NCBI RefSeq assembly: GCF_037893015.1 | Contig: NC_133658.1 | Span: 145,691,982-145,755,981 of the forward strand | Direction of reading: 5' to 3' | DNA: 64,000 nt | From: Macrotis lagotis | Taxonomy: Eukaryota; Chordata; Mammalia; Peramelemorphia; Peramelidae | Shown: positions 11,801-22,836 of the stretch, in pieces | Numbering within the stretch: the stretch's first letter is position 1 | Layout: every line of letters begins with the position of its first letter | The notes under the pieces: model-generated | The model's input: the letters and a program-made list of their open reading frames with translations, nothing else | What the model was told of the DNA's origin: nothing | Database searches by the model: none | Translations under genes and position numbers: made by a program

Positions 11801-14344
11801 ACCTTTTCTTCCTTGTTTATTTTCCTTTGTTTTCCCTTGCACCTAATAACCATGACTCCACTAAAAGCCATTTTATTCTTCCCTTTTCCTATTAGAATTT
11901 CCAGTTAATGGCTATCACACCAATACTCCTATCCCCTGAGAATGAGTAATGAATTAAACCCACCAAAAATAGTTTCCTAAGGTAATTTCTTCTCCAAAGA
12001 GAAAAGGAACAGACAAGACATGTAAGAAAAGAGGAAAATAGTTTTCTGTTTGGCATCTTTTTAAATGCTTTCCATTTTTCTTGTGATGGTCAATTATTTC
12101 TTCTCCATTAGCTTTCTCTCTTTTCTTTCTTCCTGGTTTTAGCTTTTTATAATCTGACTAGTACAGCAGACTATTTTTTGTGATATAAATGTGATATTTA
12201 CTGAACCAAGAGATTTAACCAAATGTCCTTTCAGAACCTAATCCGTGATTCTAGATCTTTAGAACTCACTACTTCCATTTTTGCAGTTATCATTGTTACC
12301 CATTTCCTTTTGGGAAATTCAAGTAAGCAACCCTTGTGGAATTATAATTGAATCTTTGCCACACATTCCTCAAAGAAATCTCATTACATTTGTTGTTGTG
12401 GTTGTTTCTGTCCTGCTTTTGATTTTTTGTCTCTAAGGAACTATTATTAGGAATCAGCTCAAGCTTTTAATCACATCTTTCTTCTTTGGCCTTTCCTAAT
12501 ACATTTTTGTTAACCTGAATTTAGAACCAGAAGTGCTGTTTTTCATCATCTGTGGTTTCAAAGTGTTGCACTGTAATCCCTCATAAGAATAATTTGATAC
12601 TGTTCAGTTGGGAGATTTTTTAGGCATTGTTATACTTTGAAATCTGGTTTGTTATATTCTCAGATGTGATATTTTGGAGCAATCACTTTTAACTCTCCAT
12701 AGCGGGTAAAGACAAGAATAAAAGTAGATTTACTCAGTTTGTGTCTATATTAGGTCTATATAAAAATCATCACAGAAGAAAGGCACCTAAATAATTCAAT
12801 TCTTAGGACTTCATGGGTTGAAAAATTGAAGGTACTTCAGGTGATAATGGAGAATTGGGAAATAGAGGGAAGGAGAGACAATGAGCTTGGGTTTTCTTTT
12901 TTTCTCCTAGGCTTGGGAGAAGTATGGCTACTCATGAGCCCAATCCCATTAATGATTGGTACAGGAATTTTGACATGCTCTATTTCTGACCTAAGCTATT
13001 TTATCCTTCCTTTGCAGCCTGATGACCCTCTAGCTTCTGGGTCAGTCTTAGTGAACATTTCATCATCTTAGCCTGTTGCAACTTTAGAATTCCAGAGTTT
13101 AAATGATACACCAGCCTCAGTCTCCCCAGTATCAATGATTATGTACCACCACGAAAATTCTTTAATGACAATAAATGCCTAGGGAAAAAAAGAGTAATAC
13201 AATTCTTCCCCCCTTTAACCACTCATACATACCATTTCTTGCACAAAGATCTCTTCTGGATTGGATCATTTATCCAAGGAAAATGGAATCCATTTTCAAA
13301 TGAGCAGGTCTTTTCTGTAGTTGTTTGCGAATTATTGAAGGTCTCATTTGCCTTTCTTCAGACTTCCCATTTGTTTATTTCTTTATTTTTCCCTAACTTC
13401 TTTTTCCTTACCTCCTACTTAGTTGTATCCAGCCCTGATAGGAAAAGGAACATCAGCTATTATCACTGCCATTCACTTTCTTTTCTGCTCTGCTCACAGG
13501 CTTCTGCAATAGGTGTTTTTTCCCTCTGAAGTCAAAGGTGTCCTTTGAGATGGCTTCCTTTTGGTTTTGTTATGGGTTCAGTAGTTTGACTCCCCTTGAA
13601 CTGAATATGGTCTTGATGATATGAACCCTTCTTCATTCCAAGCTAGTCTAGCCCTCTTCTCACTCCTTAAAGAAATACCTTTTAACTTCTCAGTTGGACC
13701 TTCTGGCATTGGGCTCTCAGGAACTTTCTTAATTTGTTTCAAAACACAAGCGTGCCAGAAGTGAACAGCAACAACTTGGCGGTATGTATGGTCCTGTATG
13801 TGTTCTCCCAGCTTCTCAAATACAAGCAATTGTATTTTCTTTTCTCATGATTTATGGACAATTGGAGCAAATCAACTGCTACTAATTGATTACATTTTCT
13901 TTTTCTTACAAAATCAGTATAAGGCTAATTCTGAGGTAATTACATGATTGATTATGGATGGAATTTCTGCCTTCATAATCTATTGCTTGTTCTTTGTAGA
14001 CATAAAATTAAGCACTTTTTTCCAAAAGGAGGGTTTGCACTTAATTGTTAAACTAAAATATATTTGTGCGTTTTGAAATTTTAACTTTTAATGTCAAACA
14101 TTTAGTATTTGTGATTCTGATGAGACAAAGAAGCAAATTTGCATGAAGAACTTTAACCCAACTGTGCACCATTAATTTTCATTAACATCTTTCCATTTTC
14201 TAGGGAATGACACTGCATAAAAAGGCAGCTGAAGATAGACTTGCTAGTACAGGTTCAGGGCAGTCGTTCCTGGCCAGGCAAAGGCAGGCGACAAGTGCAA
14301 GAAGGTCTTACCCTGGCCACGTCCAGCCAGCCACAGCCAGGTAG
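2764..14344 (+). CDS. HOOK3: HOOK3, protein Hook homolog 3: C-terminal coding part in seven exons (gene start lies left of the window)
   Basis: HOOK3 is a long coiled-coil adaptor that links cargo to dynein-dynactin. Its C-terminal region binds FTS (AKTIP) and FHIP proteins in the FHF complex on endosomes, and also Golgi and centrosomal partners. Joining 2764-2851, 6648-6682, 8016-8098, 8572-8672, 10624-10728, 11033-11104 and 14204-14344 gives one open frame of 207 residues up to a TAG stop. It contains LVNQRLLEVQSQVEELQKSL, KLHEANNELQKKRAIIEDLE, YEKTKSQREMEEKFIVSAWY and the terminal YPGHVQPATAR, all nearly identical to mammalian HOOK3 as I know it (about 718 aa, so roughly residues 512-718). 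The first five exons encode heptad-rich coiled coil; the last is a basic, Ser/Arg-rich tail. All junctions have AG acceptors and GT donors with matching phases. FNTA lies downstream on the same strand, as in other mammals. Confidence 0.96.
2859..2878. repeat. (TA)n microsatellite
   Basis: About ten TA units directly downstream of a HOOK3 donor site. Likely length-polymorphic. Confidence 0.9.
3701..3858 (+). mobile_element. CORE-SINE (WSINE1/MAR type), full length
   Basis: Sense copy starting GGGGGTGGCTAGGTGGCGCA and ending in poly(A). The target duplication AAAGCTTATTGG flanks it near 3688-3699 and 3859-3870. Confidence 0.93.
4170..4311 (+). mobile_element. CORE-SINE, first of a back-to-back pair
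   Basis: Sense copy from GGGGTAGCTAGG to a CAACAGCAAC-type tail. Target duplication AAAAGAATATAGT at 4157-4169 and 4312-4324. Confidence 0.9.
4331..4477 (+). mobile_element. CORE-SINE, second of a back-to-back pair
   Basis: Sense copy inserted beside the right-hand target duplication of the first SINE. The 17-bp duplication AAAAGAATATAGTCACA lies at 4312-4328 and 4478-4494. Confidence 0.92.
4707..4866 (+). mobile_element. CORE-SINE (WSINE1/MAR type), full length
   Basis: Sense copy from GGGCGGCTAGGTGGCAGAGT to a mixed A-rich tail. Imperfect target duplication CACAAATCTTAG at 4695-4706 against CACAAATCTTTAG at 4868-4880. Confidence 0.9.
5427..5432 (+). CDS. HOOK3: Candidate HOOK3 6-nt microexon (Ala-Ile)
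   Basis: In the intron between two exons that meet at phase 0, the six bases GCTATT sit between TTTCTGCTCAAG and a consensus donor GTAAGTATGG. A perfect branch-point sequence TACTAAT lies at about 5383-5389, followed by a pyrimidine-rich tract with no AG until the acceptor. Inclusion adds Ala-Ile and keeps the frame (KAED-AI-SVLL). From memory, HOOK-family paralogs carry 'EDAIS' at this position, which would fit. A UGC just upstream of the AG resembles the element used by SRRM4 for neuronal microexons. No transcript was available, so this is a prediction. Confidence 0.55.
6648..6682 (+). CDS. HOOK3: HOOK3 exon B
   Basis: Acceptor TTTTTAG, donor CT|GTAAGT. It encodes SVLLKKKLEEH plus two bases of a Leu codon completed in the next exon. 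At 35 bp it is a naturally small exon. Confidence 0.94.
7361..7380. repeat. (GT)n microsatellite
   Basis: Ten GT units in a HOOK3 intron. Confidence 0.9.
7534..7775 (+). mobile_element. Older CORE-SINE with MIR/THER1-like tail
   Basis: The head is AGAGGCAGCTAGATGGTACA. After the CORE block it continues as GTTTCCTTATCTAGAAATAG and a TACCTACCTCCCTAGAATG block, which is the MIR/THER1 3' arrangement and not the short poly(A) tail of the younger copies. Confidence 0.7.
8016..8098 (+). CDS. HOOK3: HOOK3 exon C
   Basis: Acceptor TAACAG, donor AGCT|GTGAGT. It encodes (L)EKLHEANNELQKKRAIIEDL, then EPRYNNS, and the first base of a Ser codon. 83 bp. Confidence 0.94.
8572..8672 (+). CDS. HOOK3: HOOK3 exon D (coiled coil)
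   Basis: Acceptor CTTTTTACAG. It encodes IKIEELQEALRKKEEEMKQM and then EERYKKYLEKAKS. The next exon starts GTT ATC CGT, so the frame requires the donor AGT|GTTGGT, which has T at +3 in place of the usual purine. 101 bp. Confidence 0.9.
8673..10623. other. HOOK3 intron, mostly unique sequence
   Basis: No coding exon or young SINE is visible. The 10190-10345 stretch, ending in an AATAAATGCTTGTTGAATGA motif, looks like an LINE2 3' end. The short open frames near 9118-9339 have no recognisable protein or splice context. Confidence 0.5.
10190..10345 (+). mobile_element. LINE2 3'-end remnant
   Basis: The 'GAATAAAGCC...TTTAATAAATGCTTGTTGA' pattern is typical of the L2 3' terminus ('cttaataaatgcttgttgattg'). 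Degraded. Confidence 0.4.
10624..10728 (+). CDS. HOOK3: HOOK3 exon E
   Basis: Acceptor TTTTATAG, donor GAG|GTAGTT. It has 35 in-frame codons, VIRTLDPKQNQGAAPEIQAL and then KNQLQERDRMFHSLE. Met replaces the Leu I recall in human at RDRxF. Confidence 0.95.
10797..10945 (-). mobile_element. MIR-type SINE remnant, antisense
   Basis: TTCAGAGATTATCTAGTCCA followed by TTTTATAGACAGGAAACAAG is the antisense layout of MIR-family SINEs in mammals. Diverged. Confidence 0.55.
11033..11104 (+). CDS. HOOK3: HOOK3 exon F
   Basis: Acceptor ATTATTAG, donor ATG|GTAAGA. It has 24 codons, KEYEKTKSQREMEEKFIVSA then WYNM. Phase 0 at both ends. Confidence 0.96.
11105..14203. other. Last HOOK3 intron, unique sequence
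   Basis: About 3.1 kb with no young SINE, LINE or recognisable exon. A 3'-proximal stretch before the terminal exon is AT-rich. Several short open frames (for example 12826-13529) have neither homology that I recognise nor suitable splice context. Confidence 0.6.
14204..14344 (+). CDS. HOOK3: HOOK3 terminal coding exon with stop
   Basis: Acceptor TTTTCTAG. It has 46 codons from GMTLHKKAAEDRLASTGSGQ through RQRQATSARRSYPGHVQPAT to AR, then TAG at 14342-14344. This matches the conserved HOOK3 C-terminus. Confidence 0.97.
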   Translation, partial: GMTLHKKAAEDRLASTGSGQSFLARQRQATSARRSYPGHVQPATAR

Positions 14345-14569
14345 AGAAGCCTGGTCGCAACCTCCCTTCAGAGCAAGCTTCTGTTGCACGTGACAACATT
14401 TCAGGAAATTCAGCCAGCTTATTTTCTGTCTCTGTACTATGTTGATATTTACTGATTCTGCATTTCAGGCATTTTTTTTCTATATCTTTAATGAGTTAGT
14501 TTCTTTGGTTATTTCTTTTGGAGTCTTTTTTTTTCTTCCTTTTAACGTGCCAAAACTTTTGAGATATCC

Positions 14570-14575
14570 AATAAA
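14570..14575 (+). terminator. HOOK3: Proximal poly(A) signal of HOOK3
   Basis: AATAAA about 230 bases after the stop, followed by TGCTGTATATGACATTC. This is a candidate for a short 3'UTR isoform. No transcript support. Confidence 0.35.
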
Positions 14576-17180
14576 AAGTGCTGTATATGACATTCTCTTT
14601 ACTTGTATAAACATATCACCATTTGCCCAATGATGCAGGCTTTGTAATTACACTAAATTTTCTGTCAATAGTTAATGTAAAATTTCTATTTTTCATTGTT
14701 CCTATGTTACCATGCTTTATAAGAATGTCTTTGTTTAAAGGGAAATAATCTTTTTATGATATATTAATCAGTTTTAAATTGTTTTCTGAAAGCTCCTCAA
14801 ATAACAGGTGTACTTTACTGCATAAAATGATTGAGAAATATACTTTTTGCAAAGACTTGAATATAAGCAGAGGTGCTAAAAATTCAAATCTTGTCTGAAG
14901 CACCTGACTGAACTTTTCTTCAGAGAAAAATGAATTTTTCCTTTGATTTGCAGAATTTCTTGTTCTCTTAAAACATTAAGCATTAATAGAAAAATGAAAG
15001 AACTTTGACAGCTGTCCAAAATTTTTTATTTTTAACACTTTCATTTATTTCCTGGTATATTGTTTACTGGCAGAAGTGAATGCTTTATTAGAAGCAAAAT
15101 CAAGAAATGTGTTTTTATGATTATTGCATCATAACTTTAAGTGAAGGTTTTTATTTAACTCTTAATTGTAGAGTACCACAGTAACAGGTTCAAGCTCTAG
15201 CTATTTGGTTATTGTTGATATTGCTTGTTTCACCTAAAATCATCAGCTAAAATATTATTTTAATATATTTGCAAATAATCTTTTTAAGTAGTTTCATTGT
15301 TCCTGATCATTTATTACTTAATCTTTTATTTAGCACCTTACAACAGGTGACTGACTATGTTTATATTTCACTTTGTTTTCATCATTGTAAAGTCTTGTAT
15401 CATTTGTGCATATGAAATGACAACTCATTTTTTTAGGCTAAAAATTTTTCTTAGTACCTTCTGAGTCTACTAGACTGGAAGTTTGTTGCAGAATATCCTC
15501 CTTTTATGGTTTGCCTCAAAGTGCTTACATTCATGTCAAACAGATCATAAGTCATAATTACCTACATAAGGAATGATTGTAAATTAAGTGTTGACTGAAA
15601 AGCACTTTGAATAAGTATATGAGGTGCTATAAAAATGCTAAATGTCATTCATCTGGTCTGGTCTTCTATGTTGAATTGTTTTAAGTTCAGTACTTTGTGT
15701 AATTGCCTTATCCCGATTTTTTTTTCTTGTAGGGTGGCCATTTTTAAAGAGCACAATGTATGTAAAATTGGAGGTGATTTTTAAATGTCTCCTAATATAA
15801 TAGCTTCTTTTAAAAGAAGCTATTCCTTATCCATGAATTGATCGTGTTTGGTAACTGCTTAAATATGTTAAATTCAAGTAAGTATCTTTATATACCCAAT
15901 TTACATAGAAGTAGAAACATTAGTTCAGTAAACATTTATTAATTATGTACAAAAATTTATGCTTATTTTGAATTTAATATAAAATACTAAATTTGAACTT
16001 CCAAATACAACCTCCTATTGAACTAATTAATAAAGTTTGTAGAATACTCATTATTTTATTATCAAGATTGAAATTTAATTCAGACTCACAAACTAAAATT
16101 TTGATTTCAGAAGTTTACTTTTTGATGTACAACACACAGGCAAATATTAAACAATAAATAAAAAATCCTTTTAAATTTCAAATATGAGGAACAAGTAGGT
16201 ATTAGAATTATAGAAAAAATGAAAAAGAAGCTCTGATTTTGTTATTGAGCTTGTAACATTTCCTTTGCAAATTTAAAAGGAAAGCAAGTTTCTTTCTTTA
16301 GAATGCAAAATAATTGATGCTGCTCACAGCACCTTTTCTACCAATAGTCCTTCCAGCATCTGTATTGACAATTAGATCACACATCAGCATGAGAGGAGCT
16401 TCGCAATACTTCCTGGAGGTCCATAGATTCAGACTACTTAAGTTAAAATGCATAGTATTTTTATTGGAGTAGGATTTGACAGGTTCTTTTTAGTTGCAAC
16501 TTACTCTTGTATCTTAACACAGATTTATAAATTGAAACTACATTTGAAGACAGGTCTTATTAAGTCTAGTTAAGAGAAGTGAAAGATTGATAGTTTTGAA
16601 TAGTAGGATTAGATTTCAATTGTAGTTTGCTATTGTCTTTATACAACCTTTGTCAGTCACAAGGACACATTGCTAAACTAGATTAGGAAGATGCCAAATT
16701 TCTAACAGGAGGAAATGTTTCTGATGTTTTCTTGATTGCTTTTGCATGCGCTTGTCTTTTTGTTTACATTTGTAATGGGGGCCTTCTTTTGAATTATTTC
16801 CATTTGGGATGTTGTGTCTTGATACACAGAAGAAATTGTAAAAATTCTATTTTTTCATAACCTTTATAAAAAGCAGGATCTAAATATGCTACATAATAAG
16901 TTTGACTAAGGGCCAAGAGTTGGCATTTTCAATTTTTCATTCTCTCCACTTTCTTGTTCTTAACTGCAAGTATAGTGAGAACATCTCACTACATAAAATA
17001 ATAACATGACTAATGACATAATGTCTCGGGATTGGGACTTTTTAGCGAAGTACAGGAAACTTTGAAGACTGGAATCGCTGTGTATGTTTATAAATGCAAT
17101 CACATGTGAGTTTTTTCCTTCTTTCATAAATTTCTTGTATGTATTGTCTTCCTAAAGTTATAAAACGTTTCTAATTATGG

Positions 17181-17380
17181 CAGGGGTAGGGATCCTTTTT
17201 CTGTCAAGGGCCATTTGATTATCACATCATTGGAGTGCTATATGTATCCAAACATTTAATTTAATCATCTCTAAAAAGCTCTTAGATTGTTTGAATTTCG
17301 AGTCCTGTCAGTGGTTGCCTGATGGTTGTCTTGGCAATGCCAGACCAATAGGCTCATGGACTGGAGGTTCCCTGCCCCTG
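17181..17380. mobile_element. hAT-type non-autonomous DNA transposon (MITE) in the HOOK3 3'UTR
   Basis: The ends are inverted: CAGGGGTAGGGATCC at 17181 and, at the other end, GGTTCCCTGCCCCTG, whose complement is CAGGGGCAGGGAACC. A CAGGG start is typical of hAT elements. The 8-bp flanks AATTATGG and GATTATGA match at 6 of 8 positions, consistent with an old 8-bp target duplication. The interior has no open frame. Confidence 0.65.
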
Positions 17381-20300
17381 GATTATGAGTGGATAAAAAA
17401 CACAGTATTATTCTGTTTGATTGGGGTGAGCAGTTAATACAAGTAAGTGGAATTTATTAAAAACAAGTATCCATTTTTATGTAAAGGACTGTTTTCACTG
17501 TGAGGAGAGGAATAAAAAGAAAAATAACAAAAGGTTAAAGCATAGCATTTGAATGCCTTTGAACTATCTCTGTGCCTAGAGAATTTTGTCATTGCCATTC
17601 AGTTATCCAAGGTCTAGATTCAAAAATTTATTGGGGACTCTGTAACATCTCCTCATACCCTCCACTTCAGAAATGGATTATTTCTTATTCCCCTAGGGGC
17701 CTAGGATATTGATTGATATCTTTTTTTTTAACTTCATTTGAGCGTAAGACATGTTCTATTGATGAATTCCTTCATTTTTTTTTTTAAATGGCCTTTTGGT
17801 TAAATCCCAGTAATCTGTTAAGATTAGGTGTTATCTTGAAAAGCTATTGAGGGAATAGAAAGAATTTAAACATTTAACCCTTTCAAGATAACAGTTCATT
17901 AGTTGAGTCCATGGAAAAGAAAAATAGAATTTAGTTGTTGACTGGTCTTGTTACCTATATTACAACTATATTCTGGGCCATAGTCTTCTCATTGGTTCTA
18001 AGGTCTCTTCCAGTTTTAAATTTATGATCCTGTTGTTTAGATAATATGTATCTAATAATCTTTGGAATATGAAACCTCCTCTGGAATAGAAATCTTATTT
18101 TTCAGATATACAAATTCTAGTCCTCAGGAACATAATATTTTTTCCTTTCTCATGTTCAATTCCTATGTTTGAAGTTTATCTGAAACAGTCAAAAACCAGT
18201 TACTAGAAATGAATAAACTAGTTTTGCAGCTATATAGAGAATATATTTGTTAGAAAACTGAAAGTGTTTTAGAAAAAAAACCAAATTTTCCAGGCTTTGG
18301 AACATTTGCATTATAAGAGGATCTTTCTTTAGAGACTGCCATTATAGAGATGAAGCAATATACTTGTTAAAATTAAAAACAGCTTGACATAAATTTAAGA
18401 GACTGTATTAAACTAAAGAAAAAAGAAAAAGTAAAACACTTAGCAGAGTTTTGTGTTCTTTCTATGTTTTTCTTCATGAAAATATTAGCAAGCTAATTTA
18501 AAGTTGAGAGAAGAAATAAAATTTACCATAAGACAGTATGTAGTTTCTGGGCTTTTCCAACCAATCAATCTGATTACCTACTCAGTCTTCAGTTTGTCAA
18601 AATGACAACTTATTTTATATTGTTTTCACTTTCTATTATATATGAAATTGGGATTTTGAGTCATTTTTTTATAATTATAGTGATTAAACTTTTACATCAT
18701 AGAGTTGTTTGGAGAAAAAATATTCTAAATGTGACTTTTAATTTTTGACTTTCTATAAAGCATCTAAATAATACTTGATATTCCTTTTATTGGAAATTTT
18801 CATCCAATATCAAAGGTAAAATATTCTTTGAAGGAGGAAAAAAATAATCTTTGGCCTCTTCTGTTTTGTAACAATGCCTTTTGAACTTATATAATACCAC
18901 AGAAATACTCTAGCAAGACAGAGTAAAAGTGACTTTTTCCCTTTTTTTTTTAAATTATAGTATGGTGCAAATATGATGGCTTCAGTTTTTTGGATTTTTT
19001 TTTAAATGACTACATATGTCCTGGGAAATTATGTAATTGTTATTGAAAGCTCTTTTCCTCTCTTCTAGAATCTTTTATTCATCAAGTGTTTATGTATTGT
19101 TACCTTGGAGAGGAATACTTTTTAAATTATTGCATAACACTGTCTTGAAATAAGGAATTACTGGTTTTCTTCTTACAAGAAGATAAAAGCATAGTTCACT
19201 TCTCCAGGAAGTGGAGGCCAAGCCGGACTTGGCAAATTGTCTGAATTCTGGAAATACTAAGAGCCAGAAATCCTACCTAATATCAGTAGTCAGGTAAAAT
19301 TTCAGGCCACCTTTCTATATCTATAACTGGGAGAACATGACATTGAGAACAAAATATAGTTGAGAAGAATTTGTTTGGATAAAGAATAAGTAATGTCCAA
19401 TAACAAAGACGAATAAGATTTAGATGAATTATGCTGTTTAGACACCTTCCCAAAGATATTTCTATGAAGACTTGTGCTTCTGTTGCACATGGGAACTAGC
19501 TCTGTTAACATTTTCATGCACTCTTTCTATCATTGTTATTACTCAAAGAAACAAATATTTAATCTTGTTAATAAACCTTTTAGACAGAAGCATTATTTAT
19601 GAATTTTCAAATTGTTTGTTTCTGTTTATGTTGACCAAAGATGGTACATATATAGTTAATCATATGTCTTTTGGTGAGCAATTAGAAGGCATATTCTCTA
19701 TCATTTTTGGATTGATAATATTCTTATGATATAATTTATAAAACCTTCCTTAGTTTATTATAGTCTCTGGTATGATCAAAATAATTTGATTGAAAAGCAT
19801 GACCAAATTGTGTCTCAAGTTTCCTTAAAAAAAAACTACTCCTCTGTACTTGCCACTTCCTACTTTCAGTTTTCAAAAGGACTTCCAGAGAACTATAGGT
19901 TTCCACAGGGTAACAACTTTAGGAGCACCTTAAAAAGTCCCTTTCCCAGCAGTGCACTAGGTGCTTGACTTCTGAGGATTAAAATGAATGAGCCTCTGGT
20001 CTGTGCCTATTTAATAAAAGATTAAAACTAGTCAGGTAATTGCACCATGGTGAGAAAAGATTGTCTTATCATAGCAGTGGAAACAGATAAAAGACAAAAG
20101 GAAAGGCAAATAGTTTTTTTAACCTATTTCTTTAAATCAGTAATGGTCTTTCTGAGTTCTAAAAATTGATGATGACTGTTAATGGCCTAAGATTAGGAAA
20201 GCCACTAATATAAATGCAAAGGGAGTATATTTCTCATGTGCTCTGACATGCTGTATATACACTCTCAGTGTGTAATTAGTATGGGCACTCATAATAGTAC

Positions 20301-21224
20301 AGGTGAGTGTGTCTTTAATGTTTTACCGACTGCTACTAATAATCATTTATGTATTATTTATACTTCAACACTCAATGCACTTTACACATACATCATTAAT
20401 TTCTCCCATTTCTTCCTATCTTTTCCAAGAGCATGATCTAGAGGGATGGCCTGAAGAAATGTGCATTTTGTATCTTCCTAAATTGGTGAATTTCTAAGCT
20501 TAGAACCAAAACATATTTCTTTTCGACCCTATTAGTTCTAAGAGCGATGAACTGACTTTTTTATAGAGTACATCAATTTAGTAAAAGTATTTAATTAAGT
20601 CTTTTTTCAACTTTGGGATGCTATAATCACATAGCTCAGTCATCCACTTCTTTTCCAGCTTTTATATAGTTAGATCATCAAGTTTTACATTTGCCAATCT
20701 ACATTATTCACTTTGAGAGGAATCCTTCTTGGATCCAGGTCTTGCATAGTAAAACAAATCATAGGCTGAACCCTAGAACTATTTTTTATGCTTCCTGGAA
20801 TTTAAGATATATTCCTTTAAACACTCTCCCCAATTCTCCATTTAAAAAAATTATAATAGTCTCTTTTCTTCCTAAATTCATAGTTTTTTCCTCCACTGAG
20901 AAAATGTACTTATCAAGAGTTAAACTCAATCTCCATTAAGTTGATGATTTTTTAGAATTTTCTCTACAAGGAGGCTTTCTACTTTGTCTTCTTTACAAAA
21001 TGAAAAAAGCTCACTTTGTCTAGAATAGAATTCTGTGTCATCACAACTACAAATACAAGAAGGGAAGCAAAGTTTGAAGAGTTATACTCCTTTTAGGGTA
21101 TACTTATCCTGAAAGTCTCAAAGTGTAAAGCTATTGATAGTGAACTTGGCTACTGTGTTAATGTTTTCCTTGCCAAAGTTTTCAGCTCAGTCTCTTTTGG
21201 GAGTTTTGTGTTCCCTGTTCTCTC

Positions 21225-21239
21225 CCCCCCCCCCCCCCA
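21225..21239. repeat. Poly(C) tract
   Basis: A C-only run of about 15 bases in the HOOK3 3'UTR. Confidence 0.85.
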
Positions 21240-22680
21240 ATCACTTTTCCATTTTTAAATCAGGAATCAATAAGAAAGTAAGTCACATTAAAATCAAATC
21301 ACTGGAGATTATGTGCTCCATAAAGCATTGCTCTTTCTAGTAACTGCAAAAGAGTAAGTCAGTTTACCAAAAGCATAATAGACAATACTTTTTTGTGCTT
21401 AATTTTTCCTTAAAGATGTGAGTACTACTTGTTCTACTGTCTACATACAGTGTTGCTTCTTCTACCACGATACATAAATAAATCTGAGCAGATAGAAGAG
21501 AGGTAGATAATGGGGTAAAAGGAAGCCTATACTTTTTTGCCTTCAATAGTATTGCTATTTTATAACTCTGAAATAGATAATCACTCATTAGCCCCTTCAG
21601 AAAAAGGAATTCAAACTGTTTTGGTATCAGCATCACTGATCATGAGTCTAGGAATTGCTCAGAAAATTCAATGAATGAACAAAAATTTAAATTTTTTTAA
21701 AGACTAATGAGGCCCAAATAGTATTTTTGCTTCAAAATCCCTTCTTTGTGTAGTTGTTAATGTAGCATATTGTTGAATTAGTTGGCATGCAATTGTACTC
21801 CATTTTTGGTGTTCAGAGAACCACTAGAGAAATGTCTTATCCCAGAAGGAATGAGGGGTGACCAACTTATTTTAGGCCTCTTAGAATATTTTGTACTTTA
21901 GTTTAGAGGAGCTGTTTCTCCTATCATTCCTGAAACTCATGCTTAGCCCTTTAAATCACAAGAAGAAGCTCACACCTTTTAAAATCATTTTTAATATGGT
22001 TGAGGTTTTTTTAATCATGTGATCTATACTGAAAGTTAATTTTTTTTTAGCACTTTATCATCAAAGTAGAGCTCCATCCATTACATAAATATTGTGAACT
22101 GTTTTCATTTTTAATAGTGGTTAAATGTTAATTCTTTTTTATTTCTGGGATATGAATATATAGGTTTGATTTATTCACCAAGGGCTCTTGAGTACATAAT
22201 CTATTTTGAAGTTTGTCTTTAAAACATCACACTATACTTTGTGTAATACATTATAGCATAATGAAACATGCTACCTTTTTTCATTTTTCTTCTTCAACTG
22301 AATTAGTATCCCTTCAGTTGTCTTCAGTTTTCAAATTATCTAATATTCCTCACCTCTAAATATAGTGAGATCCAAGCAAACTCTTAATGTTTTTATTGGT
22401 AGTTTTTGTCTTTGTGATCTAACTTGAATTATTAACATTAAACATATCATTGACTTTTATGTATGAAGCAAATATTAACTCAGTCATTGGGATAATGTAT
22501 CTTTTAATGTTTTTGAAATAATATGGATCCTGTTACTGAGGCACTTTGTATATTCATAAAGATCTATGCTCATCTGATGTTAAGCATGTTTGATAAAGTT
22601 ATGTGGATTACTAATGATTTTTTCCATGAATTTAGTTCTGTTACTGCAAATAGTCCTATTTAGTTGTCTTCATGTTTGTC

Positions 22681-22836
22681 TTTTTTTTTTTTTTTTTTTT
22701 GCAAGGCAAACTGGGTTAAGTGGCTTGCCCAAGGCCACACAGCTCAGTAATTATTAAGTGTCTGAGACCGGATTTGAACCCAGGTACTCCTGACTCCAGG
22801 GCCGGTGCTTTATCCACTACGCCACCTAGCCGCCCC
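22681..22836 (-). mobile_element. CORE-SINE (WSINE1/MAR type), full length
   Basis: Antisense copy beginning with about 20 T and ending CACCTAGCCGCCCC. Target duplication TGTCTTTTT at 22677-22685 and 22837-22845. It is the only young SINE in the HOOK3 3'UTR. Confidence 0.93.

Noticed and set aside
20236-20939. Several 60-80-codon open frames in the HOOK3 3'UTR
   Set aside because: AT-rich sequence with low-complexity composition; no start context or similarity, so chance frames.
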